A stretch of DNA of 64,000 nt from Apis mellifera. Lineage: Eukaryota; Arthropoda; Insecta; Hymenoptera; Apidae. Shown in pieces: positions 47,236-61,557 of this stretch. The stretch covers positions 19,457,207 to 19,521,206 of the forward strand of contig NC_037638.1 of the NCBI RefSeq assembly GCF_003254395.2, written 5' to 3'. The notes under the pieces are model-generated. The model ran no database searches. It was not told the DNA's origin and saw only the letters and a program-made list of their open reading frames with translations. A program made the position numbers and the translations under genes. Each line of letters opens with the position of its first letter. Position 1 is the first letter of the stretch.

Positions 47236-49812
47236 CTCGAAAACTCGTTCTTCAAACTTATTTTTTTTTCCTCTTCTCAGTGAAAGTTAGTCAGCCTAGT
47301 CAGTGACAGTTACAAATCCAATTCGCGAGAATATTATTATCACTATCTTTATTTTTTTGCCTGTCGTTCGGTCCCCTCTTCCCGCTCGAAATTTGAGAGA
47401 AGAGAAAAAAATTCCCTCGGGCGAAAAATCGGTTGATCGAAACGATAAAGCTATTGCATCGATGCTACGAAGCATCATTATTCTCGAGAGCGAGTATACG
47501 AATCATGGAATCGAGACGGCGACGCGTTACATCGAAAAAGAAAAAAAAAAGGTGTTCCTCCATCGAATCATACTTGCAAATTCCCGCTAATAGACGCATC
47601 AATGCATCCTGTGACAAGAACCGGCGACGGTTGGACGTGTTCGATTTCTCGCCACGATAATAGCAAGCAATTACGAATTATCGGCAATCCTTTGTAGCCG
47701 CTGGCGCGATAGCGCCCTTCGAAAAACGGCTCGCCGATATTTACCTTCCGGATGCAGGTTACGCCCGCACCATGTGGCGCGTTTCAACCTTTCCACCTGT
47801 ATTAATTAGCCCGTATAACATCGACCGCTCTGCCCTCCGATAATAATTGCAACAATGGGGAGAGAGAGAGAGGGGCTCGTAGAAGTATTAAAAGATGTAA
47901 AAGGGGAGATGAGCCGAGGCGAACGCTCGACCCGTGTCGATGCGAGGCGTGTCGAGGGGAGGCGAATGGAAAGAGAGGGCCCTGTATACCGCGTATTACC
48001 TTCGTATTATCCTTACCTTCGTGTCTAACGTTATATATGCTCTGACAATTATCTTACGCTCGATCGTAAGAGAGGTAATTAAGTTGGCAACAATCGATAT
48101 TTTTTTTTTCTTCTTCTTCTTCTTCTTTCGAACTCTCGAACGAGCCAGACTTTCCCATGGAAACGCGATCGAAAGATAAATTCCTATTCGAAATATACCA
48201 TCGAATAGGCACCAATCGTTTTTTATCCGTTTTTTAATCATCGGCTCATTGTCAACGAGAAGTAAAAGTTCGATTAGAATGGATCGTTAATGGATCGAAT
48301 TTCTCGGATAAACGAGAATAGGTATGTCATGGACGAAACGATCAATTCTCGATCGTGTAATTGGTTCCTGAATTATGTTGTTCGATTTCAACGCGATGAA
48401 TCTATCTCGATCTGATCGTGAAATCGTGAAAAAGGGAGGATTATTATTGGTTACACTTTTACTTTGGTATTGGATCGATTCGATATTCGATTCACGAAAG
48501 TGCGTCAAATTAAGGATTTTCGATTAATCCTTAACTTTTTTTCTTTCAAACGCGACCAATGATAATAGAATTTCTCGAGTTAATATCGATAATTTTGAAA
48601 TTAACGTTTGCAACTTTGTGAGATATTAGAATTTAAAGTTTGCATTTCACGGAATAAAACGATATTAATTCGTTCGATGAGAAAATAGCGCAAAGGGTAA
48701 ACATTTAAAAATAAACGGGAGAGAAAAAGGAAAAGATGTTTGTAATTATTATTATTTGTCGCGGATAATAAAGCAACATTCTCCACCGATCAAACGATAA
48801 AAGAAACCGGATTGTGCGTGTTTGTCGTTGAACGTTGTAATGAGTTACAAGACAATTATTTTCCAGTATAATTAACTCAATCGCGATATTATTTTATTTA
48901 TCTATCCAACAATCACGTAATATATTTTTTCTTTTTTTTTTTTCGCGTTTCTATTCGTAATTAATAAAACGGCGGTCTCACTTCCATGGTTCAAACAAAC
49001 CATTTAATTTACACGTAGTATTCACAATGAGCGCGTTCAAACTTTTCGCCGTGATTTACATCGCATCGCGTTACGTCACATACACGCGCATACGCGAACC
49101 GATTAAAAAATTAATTGTCTGCTACCATTACCACCGTCCATCGTCCGCGGTAAAAATAAAATCCAACGATAATTACGAATCGTGTTAGTTAATTCTTGGA
49201 ATTGCGATGCATGTTGCAACACACGCCAACGTTCCGCTCCTCCGATGAAAATCTCGTGACGGAACGATTACAATTTGCAAATTATTCTATCGGGGGAACG
49301 TGTAAACCGATTCCAGCCCGCGAAATCAATTAACGATTGAGAGATATCGTTGAAATAATTTGTCGACGTCAGGGAAATTGGTGGATCATCCATCATCCAC
49401 CATTCGAGAGAGAAGGAGCGGCTTCGAGAAACGCGGATAAAAGTGAAGGAGTCGTGCGGTTTTATCCGTTTTGCTCTCATCTCGAGTATATGTTGATGGA
49501 TACAGGATGATATCGGATGTACGTAACGCGTGTTTGGTAAATCGGCCGATACTTTTTGTCCGATGCTTCGTGCTCGTTTTGTTACGCGTGTAATATTTTA
49601 ACTCTCGACGAGAAACAATCACGAGTGATCTTTGAAGGAAGGGAAAAAAGAAAAAAAAAAAATCGTAGGAGACACGTGTCGCAGGAAACTCGACGGATGT
49701 CTCGAAATGTTCGGTTCGAGCGAGGATCATGCCACGAATTGACGAACGCCAACGTTTTGTCCGTCGATCGCCGATAATGATCTGCAAACGATCATTAAGA
49801 CGATCGCGAAAA

Positions 49813-49843
<31 letters not shown>
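49813..49843. repeat. (GT)n microsatellite
   Basis: About 15 GT units with one C interruption near the start. On the minus strand it creates a spurious Thr-His open frame. Confidence 0.95.
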
Positions 49844-51453
49844 GTAAACACGATAAATCACGTTCGGGCACCGATGTGCAATTTACAACCGTGGTAACGT
49901 AATTGCACGCACATCCTAATCTACATCTAAATACACAAGCAACGGGAACGTGGTTGCCTTGTCATAAATATATATATATGTATACCCGATATATACCCCT
50001 ACTTTCTTTATTCTTCGCTATTGCGAGTTCAATGAACTTTAAAAGATTCCGCGATACGAAAATTGCACGCAAATTTTCTTATAATTATAATTATAGTATA
50101 TTTTTGTTTTAATTTTGTTATTTTTCTCCTCTCTTTCGTTTATCACATATTTTTTAAATTATTTCCTTTCTAATCTTTTTTAAACGCTCTTAACGCTCTT
50201 AACGCTTGTGATACAATTATTATTATTATTATTTTTATTATTATTATTATCCAAGAAACACGTGCAAAATTATTAAAATTATTCTAAGATATCGTTTAAT
50301 TATTATTGCAGGTAGAAAAAGATGTATTAGACTAACGCGAAAATTGGAAAAAAAATTTTTTTATCGTAAAAAAGAAAAGAAGAAAGATATAGTTTATCGT
50401 AAATATTTTTATCTTTTCAAATTTAATAAGATTATACTATTTAAAACTACATAAAAGGAGTGATTATTATTATTAAACAAACAACTAATATTACGATATT
50501 TATGATTGCAATGTTAAAAAGGAAAACAAATTCCATTAAATTGTTAATGTTAATCGTCAATAAAAAATCAATAAGATTGTACATAAAAATAAAAAATATC
50601 CGCTTATTCGACGAGTTGTAAATTAATATACATATATGGGCTAGTATAAATAGTATAAATACACCTGCAATTTAATTGCTCGCTTATTTTTGTCGTTGAA
50701 ATATATATATATATTACGTACTCTGTTGAAAAGAGTATCACGCACGTGTGTTCTTGTTTATTTTCAATTAAAATGTGTAATTTCCAGGTTAGTTTTCCCA
50801 AGTTTGAAAATTGATGGAGGAAAACGAGAAAAGAAGAAGAAAAATATTCGAGCGTTAAGGCGTTGATCGTACTTGGCATACATATGCGTACTATATATTT
50901 CTTCTGATAGTCGCGTGCATTAGTCTCTCGTCCTCGTAGCAGTTCCAAGAACAGGCGCATCCTTGCTCGAACAAAGCGAGACCGGTGTCGGTGGGCTGTC
51001 GACAACGATGATGACGATCGCGATGACGGTGGCTCCAGGTTCACCGGTGAACAACACGCAACGGTGCATTCATCGTTTCTCTTTCTTCCCCCCCTCCCCC
51101 TCCCTTTTTTCCTCCCCTTTTTTTTCCCCCTGCGAGAATAGTCGCGGCCAACAGATAGAACTTAAGCACAATTACAATTATTTACGGCAGTTAATTATCC
51201 GCAATGTCACCATTAATTACTAAATTGCAACGTTGGCTGCGGTTCCCGAGTCGGCGTATCACGGTCTTCATGCGTGGAAAATTGCGCGCATACGAGGCGT
51301 TGAAAAAGTTTAATAGAAACCGATAATTACTTGCAGCGCTGACGATAAATTTTAAACACTGAGCTAGTAGTAGGCAACTAATTGTAAGATCATGTATTAC
51401 TTAACCGATCGTGGCTGGCACGTAACAGAATCTAATGGATAATTACACCGGAT

Positions 51454-51479
51454 TCCTCCCTCCCTCCCTCCCTCCCTCC
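51454..51479. repeat. (CCCT)n microsatellite
   Basis: About six CCCT units leading into a C-rich tract that ends near 51500. Confidence 0.95.
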
Positions 51480-52223
51480 GCCCCTCCCCCTTCTTTCCCG
51501 GCCATTTTAAAAGGCGATTTAAATTCAAGCGATTTGAATAACGAATAACGTTTGTCGATTCGAAAATTTAAAAATATATATATATATATAGCCTGGAATA
51601 ACTCTGCTCGGTTCACAACAAATGTGAACAAATGTATAAATATATAGGTTAACAAAAAAAAAAAAAATTAAAAATTGAAACTAAAAAGTTTAAAATTCAA
51701 ATTGATATTGATTACGTTCGAATGTTGATTAGTTTAGTTGTACAATGTATTAGTTTGTAGTTATGCCTGAGTCATGAAATTAAGTTGTCGCGTTTATCTT
51801 TTGGTATTATCTTCGGCCTTGTTCGCAATGTTTTCCGTGTTATTTTCCATAGAGTAAATATTTCGCGGTATTTGCGAATTAAGGTAATCGTTGTGGATAG
51901 AACTGGTAGCGAGGTGGCGGTGTGGTAGTGGGGAGGGGTATAGGTAACGTGCGGGCAAGGAAAAAAGGAGAAAAAACGCAGACACGTGCGAAAAGGAGAC
52001 AGGTAGTTATATAGGAAGTCGCGAAAAAGCGGGCGCAGACTCGTTGATTAATGATGGATAATTACGTTTTTTCCTTTTTTTTTGTCGTTTTTGTAATTGT
52101 TAATAATTGAATGTAATCTTAATGACTTTTTAATCGCATTAAAACTTGCGTGGCATTGCGCAATCGCTCTAAGAAAAGAATCATCGAACGTGCTCGTTTG
52201 GCAGCGAATAATAATTACGAACA

Positions 52224-52242
52224 GGCGGCGGCGGCGGCGGCG
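52224..52242. repeat. (GGC)n microsatellite
   Basis: Six GGC units. They give a poly-Ala or poly-Arg run in chance open frames, without other coding support. Confidence 0.9.
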
Positions 52243-55200
52243 GAAGCGCGTCATAGCCGCCGTCCTGTTCTTCGACATCCGGAACGAATTAAAACAGTAC
52301 GCGATTACAAATTAAACCGATTTCTAGCTAGGATTTAAACTGGATTTTGACACTTTATTTCTTGACGAACGCAACGAACGACAACCGAGGCCAACCGACG
52401 CATTCAAAGAAGAATAACACGCGTAACGCAAGCCACCCGATGCTCGCATTCCCGTCGCTCGCATCGAGAACCCACCGCGAAGAGGAATTATTACAGTTTT
52501 GTGGCGGAAGTGCATTATTCGTCGTCGCTGCGTTTTTTGTTCTCCCGAGGGAATAATAACAGCGTTGCGGGACGATGCACCGGGGCGCGAATAAAAGGAT
52601 GGCTGTTTTGCATAATTGTTGAACCGTGTACCGACGGTGTAATCAAGAAATGAGGCAGCTTTTTGGAAGCGGTCCGGCCAAGCAAATTTCACCTTGTAAG
52701 TTCGATGCCGCCTCTCGCCTCGGCCAGAGATCTTGCCCATTAACTCTGATCTCTCCTCGCGTGAATAGTGGCGGCAGCGAAAAAGAAATTGAAAACTTTA
52801 TAACGCGGGTAACCTTCGATGCCCGTACCACCAACCCGTGTTTCCAACCGGGCCCCCTTTCCTCCCCCCCCCTCCCCCTAGCTCCTTCCTTCCTTTCCAT
52901 TTACCAATATTATGATACTTTTCGATCGTTGGGTAAAATCAATCCACTTTCGTACCCGATATTTCCGTAATTAATACGAGCCCATAAATTATCGAACAAC
53001 TACAGACCCACTTCGTCCAACGTATCCAATCGCGCGAGCGTTATTGCACGAACGAAATCCCCAGGAGGGAACGAGAAGGAGGTAATCAGGTTTTCTACCG
53101 GTTTTCCAAATCCACTTACGCATCGTTATGTCGTATACACATCGAGGAACGTTGTTTCTTTTCGCCAATGAATGAAGTCGTTTGATTTATGCGCGACGGT
53201 TAAGGGCCGATTACTCTACCTCCGCGATACTTTATCTAGTCATCGATCATACCTAGCGAGAAGCTAACCGCGCATTGTGAACACGATGCACGATCGACGA
53301 ATCGAAAACTCGGACGAAGAAAAAAATGGATCGAAAATTCCAAGACAAGGATTAATTCCAACAAATATACGAATCGTCCGGGCGAAAGAGGGAGTCGTAA
53401 TCATCATCCTCGTTGGATGACGTTGCGAAGAGCGAGAGATTAGAGCTCGCGAATTACCGGCCACTTGGCGTACCATTGTTTTCGCCTTTCCAACGGAATT
53501 CTAATTAAGGAGATCGAACGATAAGCCAGAGGAGCGTGGCCTAGCGACTAGCGAGGCGAGCAGGTTATTAGACTTTTTTCTTTTTTTTTCTCCTTATTAT
53601 TCCCCTTGAACCGCTGACGTGATGTGGAAGTGGTGTTTCCAAGGAAGGGAGGAGGGTGACCGAGGCCTGCAATTATTATTCAATTTCCGTAACTGCACCT
53701 ATCTTAACCCGATGTCACAATCGCGCGCCCGACCACTATCGGCCGTGTGTTGTTGTCGTGGATCTCGCGCAACATTGTGGCCACACAAGCGAACCTTCCT
53801 TTCCCCTTCGTTCGCGTGTGTTGCTGCGCGGCGCAAGAGAAGGAGTTGCGCCGCGGAGGGTCACAATTAAAGCGCATTAGTGCACCAGCCGTGCGCCGAG
53901 CAATTTTCGAGTCACCGCACCACCTTGACATTCTTAACGCCACGCCACGTTCCCTTTACACCGACCTCCACTTCCAACTCGTTCTCGTTACCTCTTCGCC
54001 TCGTCCTATTCCCATCCTCGGACGCCTTCCAACGAAACCTTCGGATCCTTCTCTGTTCCACGCCGAGGAAATTGTTGATCGATCACCGACAAACGAGCAT
54101 TGTCTCCTCGAGACGTATCTCGCCGAGATACTCTCGCTAGATTCAGGAAGAAACGGTAGGTCGAGTAGCGCAATTGTTGTCGTTGCTCGATAAGGATCGT
54201 CGCGGGTATATAAATACCCGGTCGGTAATAGAAGTGGCCGTTGTCATCGTTTGCGGCGACATGCGTCCTTTTAATCGCGTTCCGAAAGCCCGCCGAGCGC
54301 ATCGAGGCGACAACCTGAATGACCCCCCTTGCATTCTACGCGGGGTCCCGCGACACCGGAATAATTAGTCGGGGTAGCCGTGAATCGTCGTCGTTAAGTG
54401 TGTACGCAACGCAGGATATCCTCCGCTGTGGGCAGCCGGTACACGCGCGCGCGCGCCCCACCGACGTGCACAATTAGATCGGATCTTGTCGGATATTCGC
54501 CTCGTTTTCGTGGAGAAATTTCTCTCGAAAATTTCTTTCGGGCAATGGTTACATCGGAGCAAGTATTTTTCGGGAGAAAAGTGGCGGTGGTCTATCGTGG
54601 ATCCGTGAATCCGTAGAAATTCGGGCGGGTTTTGCCACAAACACTTGGCAAAAATTCTGTCTCTGGGAGGAGAGAAGTTTCCGATTCCAATTCCATCTCT
54701 CGGCTCGCAGTTCCTTTTCTTTAATCTTCTCCCGCGGGCAACTTCTTCTCTCCTGGTTCGTGGAACCCGGGAGGATTAACCCGTCACAGATTCGGTGGAG
54801 GGCCAGGGACCAATTTAGCCTCTCTCTCTCCGCTCCCCCGCCACCATGTTTCTCGAGAGAAAGAGAAGGCAGGCCCGCTCCACCACGGGCTTTCAACGAA
54901 CCCGGGTGTCGGGTTCTCGGAGTTTCACGGTGGTTTTCGTGGCGCTATCCTACTGCTATCTGGAGCCACGGTAATGTGCTTGCCTTGTCCCCGATTAATC
55001 CGAGTCCTCAGGACCACTCTCCACTACAGATATGTGCACGTCCTTCGACAGTGGCGGTCAAAACGTCGCTTCGAATTTTTTTTCCTACACCCGGCCACCG
55101 GTGCACAGGAATTCAACCATCCTTTCTGTGTACTTCCAAAGTATGCCGCGTCTTTCCGACGAACCGATCTTATTGGTCGATTCAGAGCAAAAGGGATCTC

Positions 55201-58200
55201 GATCCTTTTCGCTTTTCCATTCTTCCTTCCTCACACTTTACATTTTCTAGATTTTTCATTGGCCGTCATTTCATATTTAACTTCCAAAAGTGAACGAGAA
55301 GAGGAGAAAATGTGGAAGGGAGTCGTAAAAGACGGTAGTTGCTACGACGGAGGTCCTCGAGATGGAAGGACGCTTATGCCGCGTCCTGCGGTGCCGCGTC
55401 GTTTCGCGTCCCACCTCGTAGGATCATCGGATGTTATCTGTGACGTGGAATGTCGCCGTAGGTACGAAATACAAATAAGGCCTCATGGCCTCCACACTTC
55501 GAATTAGGATCGAGAACCTTTTTTAGATTCTTATCTCGGATTGGCGCACGCTGCGGAGCCACGTGCCTCACCTCTGAAAACCGTTGCCGCCTTCTCTAAT
55601 TAATCGTGTGACGTGTTCCAAACCCGCTCGGAAATTCCAATTTTTCCCTCCTAATGGAAATCCTACGGTGGAACCTGCTCGAGTTCGCGCTCAGAAAAAA
55701 GAAAGAAAGAAAAAGAAAAGAAACCTCGATGGACGCGCGATTAGAAACGTAATCGAGCAGGGGGTAACGCAACGCACCCTTTTTATCTCGTTTTTCAGAA
55801 ATAGGTTTGCGCACGGGCGTGCAAAACAAGCCGGCCACCGTATCGAGTTTTCCACGGATTTAATGCAAACTCTCTATCGGCAACGTCGATCGAGCAATTA
55901 GAGTGGAAGAATGTTTAATCCGGTCGCGATCCACAATTCTCCGTATCTTGACATTCCACGGTGACTTCTGGGAATGCGATCGTTTAGCGGGCATATGGGA
56001 GCAATTCATCGAGACAACGCATTCCGCTGTCTAATCCGTTTAACATAAAGCCGCCGTCCTCGTCCCGCCTTTTCTTGCCCGTCTTTTTTTCACCCGAAGA
56101 ATCCGCGCGCGACGAGTCAATCCTACTCGTCGTGTCCCGGGAGAACGTTCCGTACGCGACAGCGGGAACCATCACCCGATGGGTGGTCAACGAATTCTCC
56201 AACTGTTCGAGATGGAACGACCGGCCATATAACGAGACGGCTCTCTTCCAAATCGAAATTGTTTTAACATCTACCGATCATCGAAACGTGCCGCGAATCC
56301 CTTTCCCTTTCCTCCTCTTTTCCTCCTCATTTCTTTTTCCATTCTCTTCTTCCACAATATCCCACAATAAGATGGCTGCTCGTTCTTCGTCTCTTGTCGC
56401 GTTTTTACGACGATATTTTTTTTTTTCTTTCTTTCGCGAGAAGCGAAAAGCAAGAAAGAAGAGGAATTTTCGCAATAAGAATCTGCTTTTTTTTTTCTCT
56501 CTTTAGAAGGCTTATAGGTCGCGGATCACGTTGTATGGAATATTAATAATATTAATAATAGTCACGAGAAGAACCTCTATATATGTGTATACGTACATAG
56601 ATATATATATATATATGTATACATATATATCTATGGAATTACTCAGCTTTATTACTCACGCACCTATCTTTCTACTATCTTTCGCAACCAAGTCGCGCAC
56701 GAGGCAGCACATTTTTACGAGTTATCACCGTTTCGAACTGGCGAATAGTACTTTGTCCCCGACATTATTCTTCCATTCCGCCGTTGAACGCATCGGTGCA
56801 CACCGCCGTCAGGTCCCCAAACCTGTCCCCCGTGCTATAACTATATCACGTTGAGTCACGTTTATCATCGACCGTAATAGTTCGTTTCCATTTCGCCTCT
56901 TGTATTTATTATTACACGCACCTGATTCGTGGAAATTGTCCACGCTTTTGAAATATTTCCTCCCCCCGATAGAAATGCCGATCGGATCGGCGCTCGGGGA
57001 TCGGTTTTTGCGCCGATCCTCGAGCGACGGAAGCACTTAATGCATCATTTCTGGCGACACTCGAGCACCGATTTCTTTTTCCCCCCCTCCGATCTCTCGT
57101 TCCCCGGGAGTGGGAGAGCGAGCACGGTCCATAAAAGTCCGCACAGGTGTTCGACCTAAACATGGCAACCTTCGAGGAATCGACTAAAGTTTCTTCGTCC
57201 GTGTCGGAACCTTATAGGATGGAGGGCAGCGCGCCGATTCCCCAACTATACGCGCCGGTTAAAGGCGCAAGAAAGTCCGCAAGATTATCGGGTTGCGGAT
57301 CGGTGGATGGGATCGGTCGTGGATCTCGTTCGTGCCCTCGGTTCATGAATTAAAGAGGGAGGCGCGCGCCATCGGCGATGACACGGTGCCGTAGCTACGA
57401 TTTCTTGCTCCCACTTTCAATGCTCGCTCCGATTTCCACTTGGACGAGCCGTAAGATCGGGTTCGGCGTCGTTTTGCGGTAATTGTTCCCCTCGACTCGT
57501 TCGTCCCAAGCCTCGATCATCGCCTTCTCATTGCCTCTGGTGCCATTAAGAGCTTTTCAGCCACGTCTACCTTCGCTTCTGTCCCTCTCTCTCGCTCCCT
57601 CGCTCCCTTCCCCTTACCTCCCCTGCATATCTCCACTCCTATTTGCTCCTCTCTTCGTCGATGGACCGTCCGCTTTTTGTCCACGAGCACACATCCTGAT
57701 TGGTAGTTCCCCTGATGAAGACGTCCGCTCGTGGAGGCCGCATGCTCGACAAAACTCGCGATACCTTTAATCCGGTTATACGTCCACCCCGCGTCTCCAA
57801 TATAGTCGTGTACTCTCCTCTTCCAGAAAATTGAAAGTTGGAGGAGGAAAGGGAACAGCGAGAAATATTAATCTATTTCCTTTTTCCTCCAATTTTTTTA
57901 ATAATACCACCGTCCTTCTATTTATATCGCGTATTATATATTTCTAAAAGAGAGGAGAAAAAGAAAATTCGACGGATTTTATTTCCTCTCTTTCGTCGAG
58001 GGTCGGGGGGGAATACACGCGGAAGCGATAAGAAAGTAGTTTCGCCTCGTAAGGTAATGTCTCGTCCCATTAATTTACAATTACCTCGAGTTATTATCTT
58101 CGGGAGGAAATGGAATTTATTTTTCGCGTCCATCTATTCTTTCTTCCCCTCCATTATATCCGTATAATTGGCAACACGTGCATTCGGTCAACGTGATGCT

Positions 58201-59940
58201 ACCATCTCTCTCTCTGTAAATTAATATTTTCATGATCGATGATATGCGGAGAACTGGCACGTGTGAACTAGCTCTCGGCCTCGGCTCACTCTTGTTTTCA
58301 TCGATTCATCGAACGATTTATGCATTTACATATCCACGCATTAGAAATGATAATCTCATTTCCCCCTCCCTCTTCCGTCAGACGTATGCCGCAACACGCA
58401 TACTTTTTACACGCCTTTCAATTTGCTTGCACGGATTCTATATTGAATATACAGTGTAGCTAGAGGAGATAATAAAATTAGCATAAGTTGCCAAAGAACG
58501 TTGCAACTAACGATGTCATACAACCGGTGTACGAGACACCATTTCTTATGCCGTTCTCGATCGTTAACCAGTATGGAAACGAGTCGTTGGAATACGAATT
58601 TCTTCCAATTTCCAATACTTCGGTTATCATCGAGAAAAACACGATCGAAAAGAAGTCACGTTTTAATTTTCCTCCAACTCGTTCGGAGGCATTGCTTTTC
58701 CCAAAAGGGGAATAGATAGCATTAAGGAAAACACCTGCGCGATTACGGGAAGGCTGGCTGGCTCGCGCGTTTAAACTCAATTAACCACGAAATTTCATTT
58801 CCTCCGCTGGTCGTCGTCCTACGCGGAGTCGCGTTCGCACGCATGGCTGCATTTCTCGAGAGTTGGAGGCTCGAGAAGCGAAGGTAAAGAACGGAAAAAG
58901 AGTCGAGCGTCCGTCTTGGAACACGGATGTTTGTTAATGGAAGGAACGCGCAGCTGTCCGTGAACCAAGAAGCCGAGGAACGATGAACCCTCACCTTTTT
59001 CCCGCCCGATCCGAATCGCTTACGATTAAATACGAAACCGAACCAGATCCTCCAGATTTACGATATGACGTTTTACGATATCGCGTTGATTAAACTTATC
59101 CGCGAGGGGGGGCATTTTTATCTTTATTAAAATTAAAACACGAAAGAAACCAAGGACGTATATATATCCTCCTCCACGGAGGAGAATCGAAATTGAATTA
59201 CGGGAAACGATTACGCGTCGGAGGGAGGAGTGACGGAGGGATATACGAAATGGCGTGTGGGAGGGGGATCGAAAAGAGAAGAGAATAAAACGGGAGAGGA
59301 AAGGGCGCGCGTATCGCGGGCTGCACCCGTACGATATGCAACGGTATGCGTGCACGATTCGGTGCCCGAGGGCATACTTTTAATTTTGCGGGGCCCATTA
59401 CGAAAAGTGATATGCACCATTCGGAAATAAATAGCCAGCAGCGAACTCACGTGCTTTTTGTAATGAGCCGAAGCAAGTTGCGAGCGGGCAACGAGCGAGG
59501 GGGAGGGGGATAGCGAGGAAAATGAGCGCAGGTATGGTGGCAGGTAGTGGTTATCTCTCGAGTTGAGCTCCCAGTTAATGACAACCCCTGGTCCAAAGCC
59601 TCTTCCCCTGCCTAACCCATGTATATCACCTGTCTCTACCATTTCGCATCTTCGCAACGACCGAGTTTCGTGATTTCGTTTACCGATTTCGCATCGCCGC
59701 CACCCTCCTCCTCCCCCCCATCGTTTCACCCCCCGTTATGCCTCGGACCGCCCCCTTCCTACCTCGCTACCACCAACCTTGTTATCTAAATTCGCTTAAT
59801 GCCTCCGATATCTAAGCTATATCACCGAGGTATTCACCGAGCGCAACTCCGAGATAGGCATGGACGATGCGTTGGCGTAATTAAAAGTTAATCGGCGACG
59901 CGTTCCCAGAAGGGGGAGATTTCCACGATTTCGTGGATAC

Positions 59941-59963
59941 AAAGAGAGAGAGAGAGAGAGAGA
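59941..59963. repeat. (GA)n microsatellite
   Basis: About eleven GA units in non-coding DNA. Confidence 0.9.
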
Positions 59964-61145
59964 CACGGATTCAAGCGCATTCCAACCGATCTCGACCGAT
60001 CCTTAAGAAAGAATCGCGGCAACCCGTTCGACCGGCTAAAATTAGTCGAAGCTTTAAATAACACCATTTTACGACGTGGAAATGTATAGCGTGGCAGCTG
60101 AAGCGATGTCATAAAGCAATTTGTCGCCGAATGACCCTAATGCTGGTTTTTCCCTATTCTTTTTTTCTTCTTCTTTCTCTCTTCCCTTCTTTTTTTCTTT
60201 TTTCTTTTTTTCTCGTCACCGAACTACGGCATTAAACCGTCGCGAAACTCTGGCCAATGACGAACGCCGTTCTCTTGGAATGTGTTCGTTACGAAGTTAT
60301 GCAAAGTAATCGATAAAAGACGGACGTGTCGCAAGCAACGAACGCGGATTACGGTCATCGTTCAACGATATTACATACTGCTTTCAATAACACAATGCAA
60401 TGAAAATTAACATATTTGCGCTTCATGATTTAATCCGTTTAATTTAGATCCCCGCCAGCTGTGTTCTTCACCGATTATGGCTATTAATTATCCGGAATAG
60501 GGGTTGGAGAAGCGTTTCAATCGAATATTCCATCGAATTTGTTGTAACGTTTCGAACCGAATCGCGTTCATACATTTATGTATACATATTTGTTTGCGAG
60601 CGGAGATAATGCCCGCATGCTTTTGTCGCTTTTTCTCCGCAGGTGGACGCGATCGACGACGGTTAACGAAACGGAAACCTGCATCGCCGCTTTCTTCGGC
60701 CGGACACTTGGGAACAAAACGTTCCACTAGCTTTTACTACCACTCGTGTGCTGTCCTACAACCTCGCCTACAATAATTGCGTCCACCTGTATCGATTACC
60801 TCTGCTCGACGATGGTATCGAGGCAAGACATTTTTCTCCGCGTCATTTCTCCGCGTCTATCGAGAGGAATATAGGAGTGGCAGAAGGCGCGTTGATGATT
60901 AGCGACAAGACCTACTGCTTCGTGCATACGTACGAACGCGAACACGCGCGATCGCGAGACGCATCCGCGTTGGAATCGGCTTGGAGCATCGAAACTCGGA
61001 ATAAATTTGCACGCGATTAAGTGGTTGATTTACCGCTGGAGGTGGATCGGCAAAAAAGAAGGGAATTACGTCGAGGAATCTTTCTTGATGCTTGACAGTT
61101 CTTGATGCTTTCAAAGATTTGATAGATGCGAAATATAAATGCGAA

Positions 61146-61557
61146 TTATTATATTTGAAAACTCTGGATAATTTGCTCCCCGGAATATTTCTCGTACGAA
61201 CGAATTTTGCGAATTATTATCCCAGAGTAACTTTTATTCTTTAGATATGATTTCCCCTAACAAAAATTTAGTGTACCCTAGATTATATTTGAAAACTCTC
61301 GATAATTTGCTCCCCAGAATATTTCTCGTACGAGTGAATGATGAATTTTGCGAATTATTATCCCAGAGTAACTTTTATTCTTTAGATATGATTTCCCCTA
61401 ACAAAAATTTAGTGTATCCTAGATTATATTTGAAAACTCTCGATAATTTGCTCCCCGGAATATTTCTCGTACGAGTGAATTTTGCGAATTATTATCCCAG
61501 AGTAATTTTTATTCTTTAGATATGATTTCCCCTAACAAAAATTTAGTGTACCCTAGA
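61146..61557. repeat. Three-copy tandem repeat, 134/141-bp unit
   Basis: Three near-identical units start at GAAAACTCT at 61157, 61291 and 61432. The steps are 134 and 141 bp; the second unit has a 7-bp insertion (GAATGAT or equivalent). Units differ at only a few bases, so the array is young. Each has two recognisable halves, a CTCGTACGA core and a TTTCCCCTAACAAAAA block. No terminal inverted repeats or transposase are nearby. The 90-codon open frame across it (61247-61519) is a product of the repeat. Confidence 0.95.

Larger units (their letters stand above)
44875..52000. other. Upstream region of aristaless, no gene seen
   Basis: The al promoter should lie at the low end of this stretch; no TATA/initiator arrangement could be fixed. 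TA microsatellites (45065-45084, 45106-45125, 46943-46960), an AAT repeat (47206-47235), a GT repeat (49813-49843) and a CCCT repeat (51454-51479) are present. Positions 50100-50640 and 51540-51760 are AT-rich. No coding signal was recognised. Confidence 0.4.
52001..61100. other. Distal upstream region, no gene seen
   Basis: No convincing coding gene. Two overlapping open frames of 177 codons (54760-55293 and 54974-55507, plus) show no recognisable motif and sit in different frames of the same DNA, as expected by chance in GC-richer sequence. Contents: a GGC repeat at 52224-52242, alternating CG at 54444-54456, a GA repeat at 59941-59963, a TA repeat at 56598-56625, and many polypyrimidine tracts. 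Confidence 0.4.

Noticed and set aside
54760..55507. Two overlapping 177-codon open frames
   Set aside because: They overlap in different frames on the same strand, show no domain, and no start or splice signals favour either.
61247..61519. 90-codon frame with internally repeated peptide
   Set aside because: It exists only because the tandem repeat is read twice. The other step of the array is not a multiple of three, so a coding origin is unlikely.
61146..61557. CRISPR array
   Set aside because: Units are 134-141 bp with no short repeat/unique spacer alternation, and the genome is eukaryotic.
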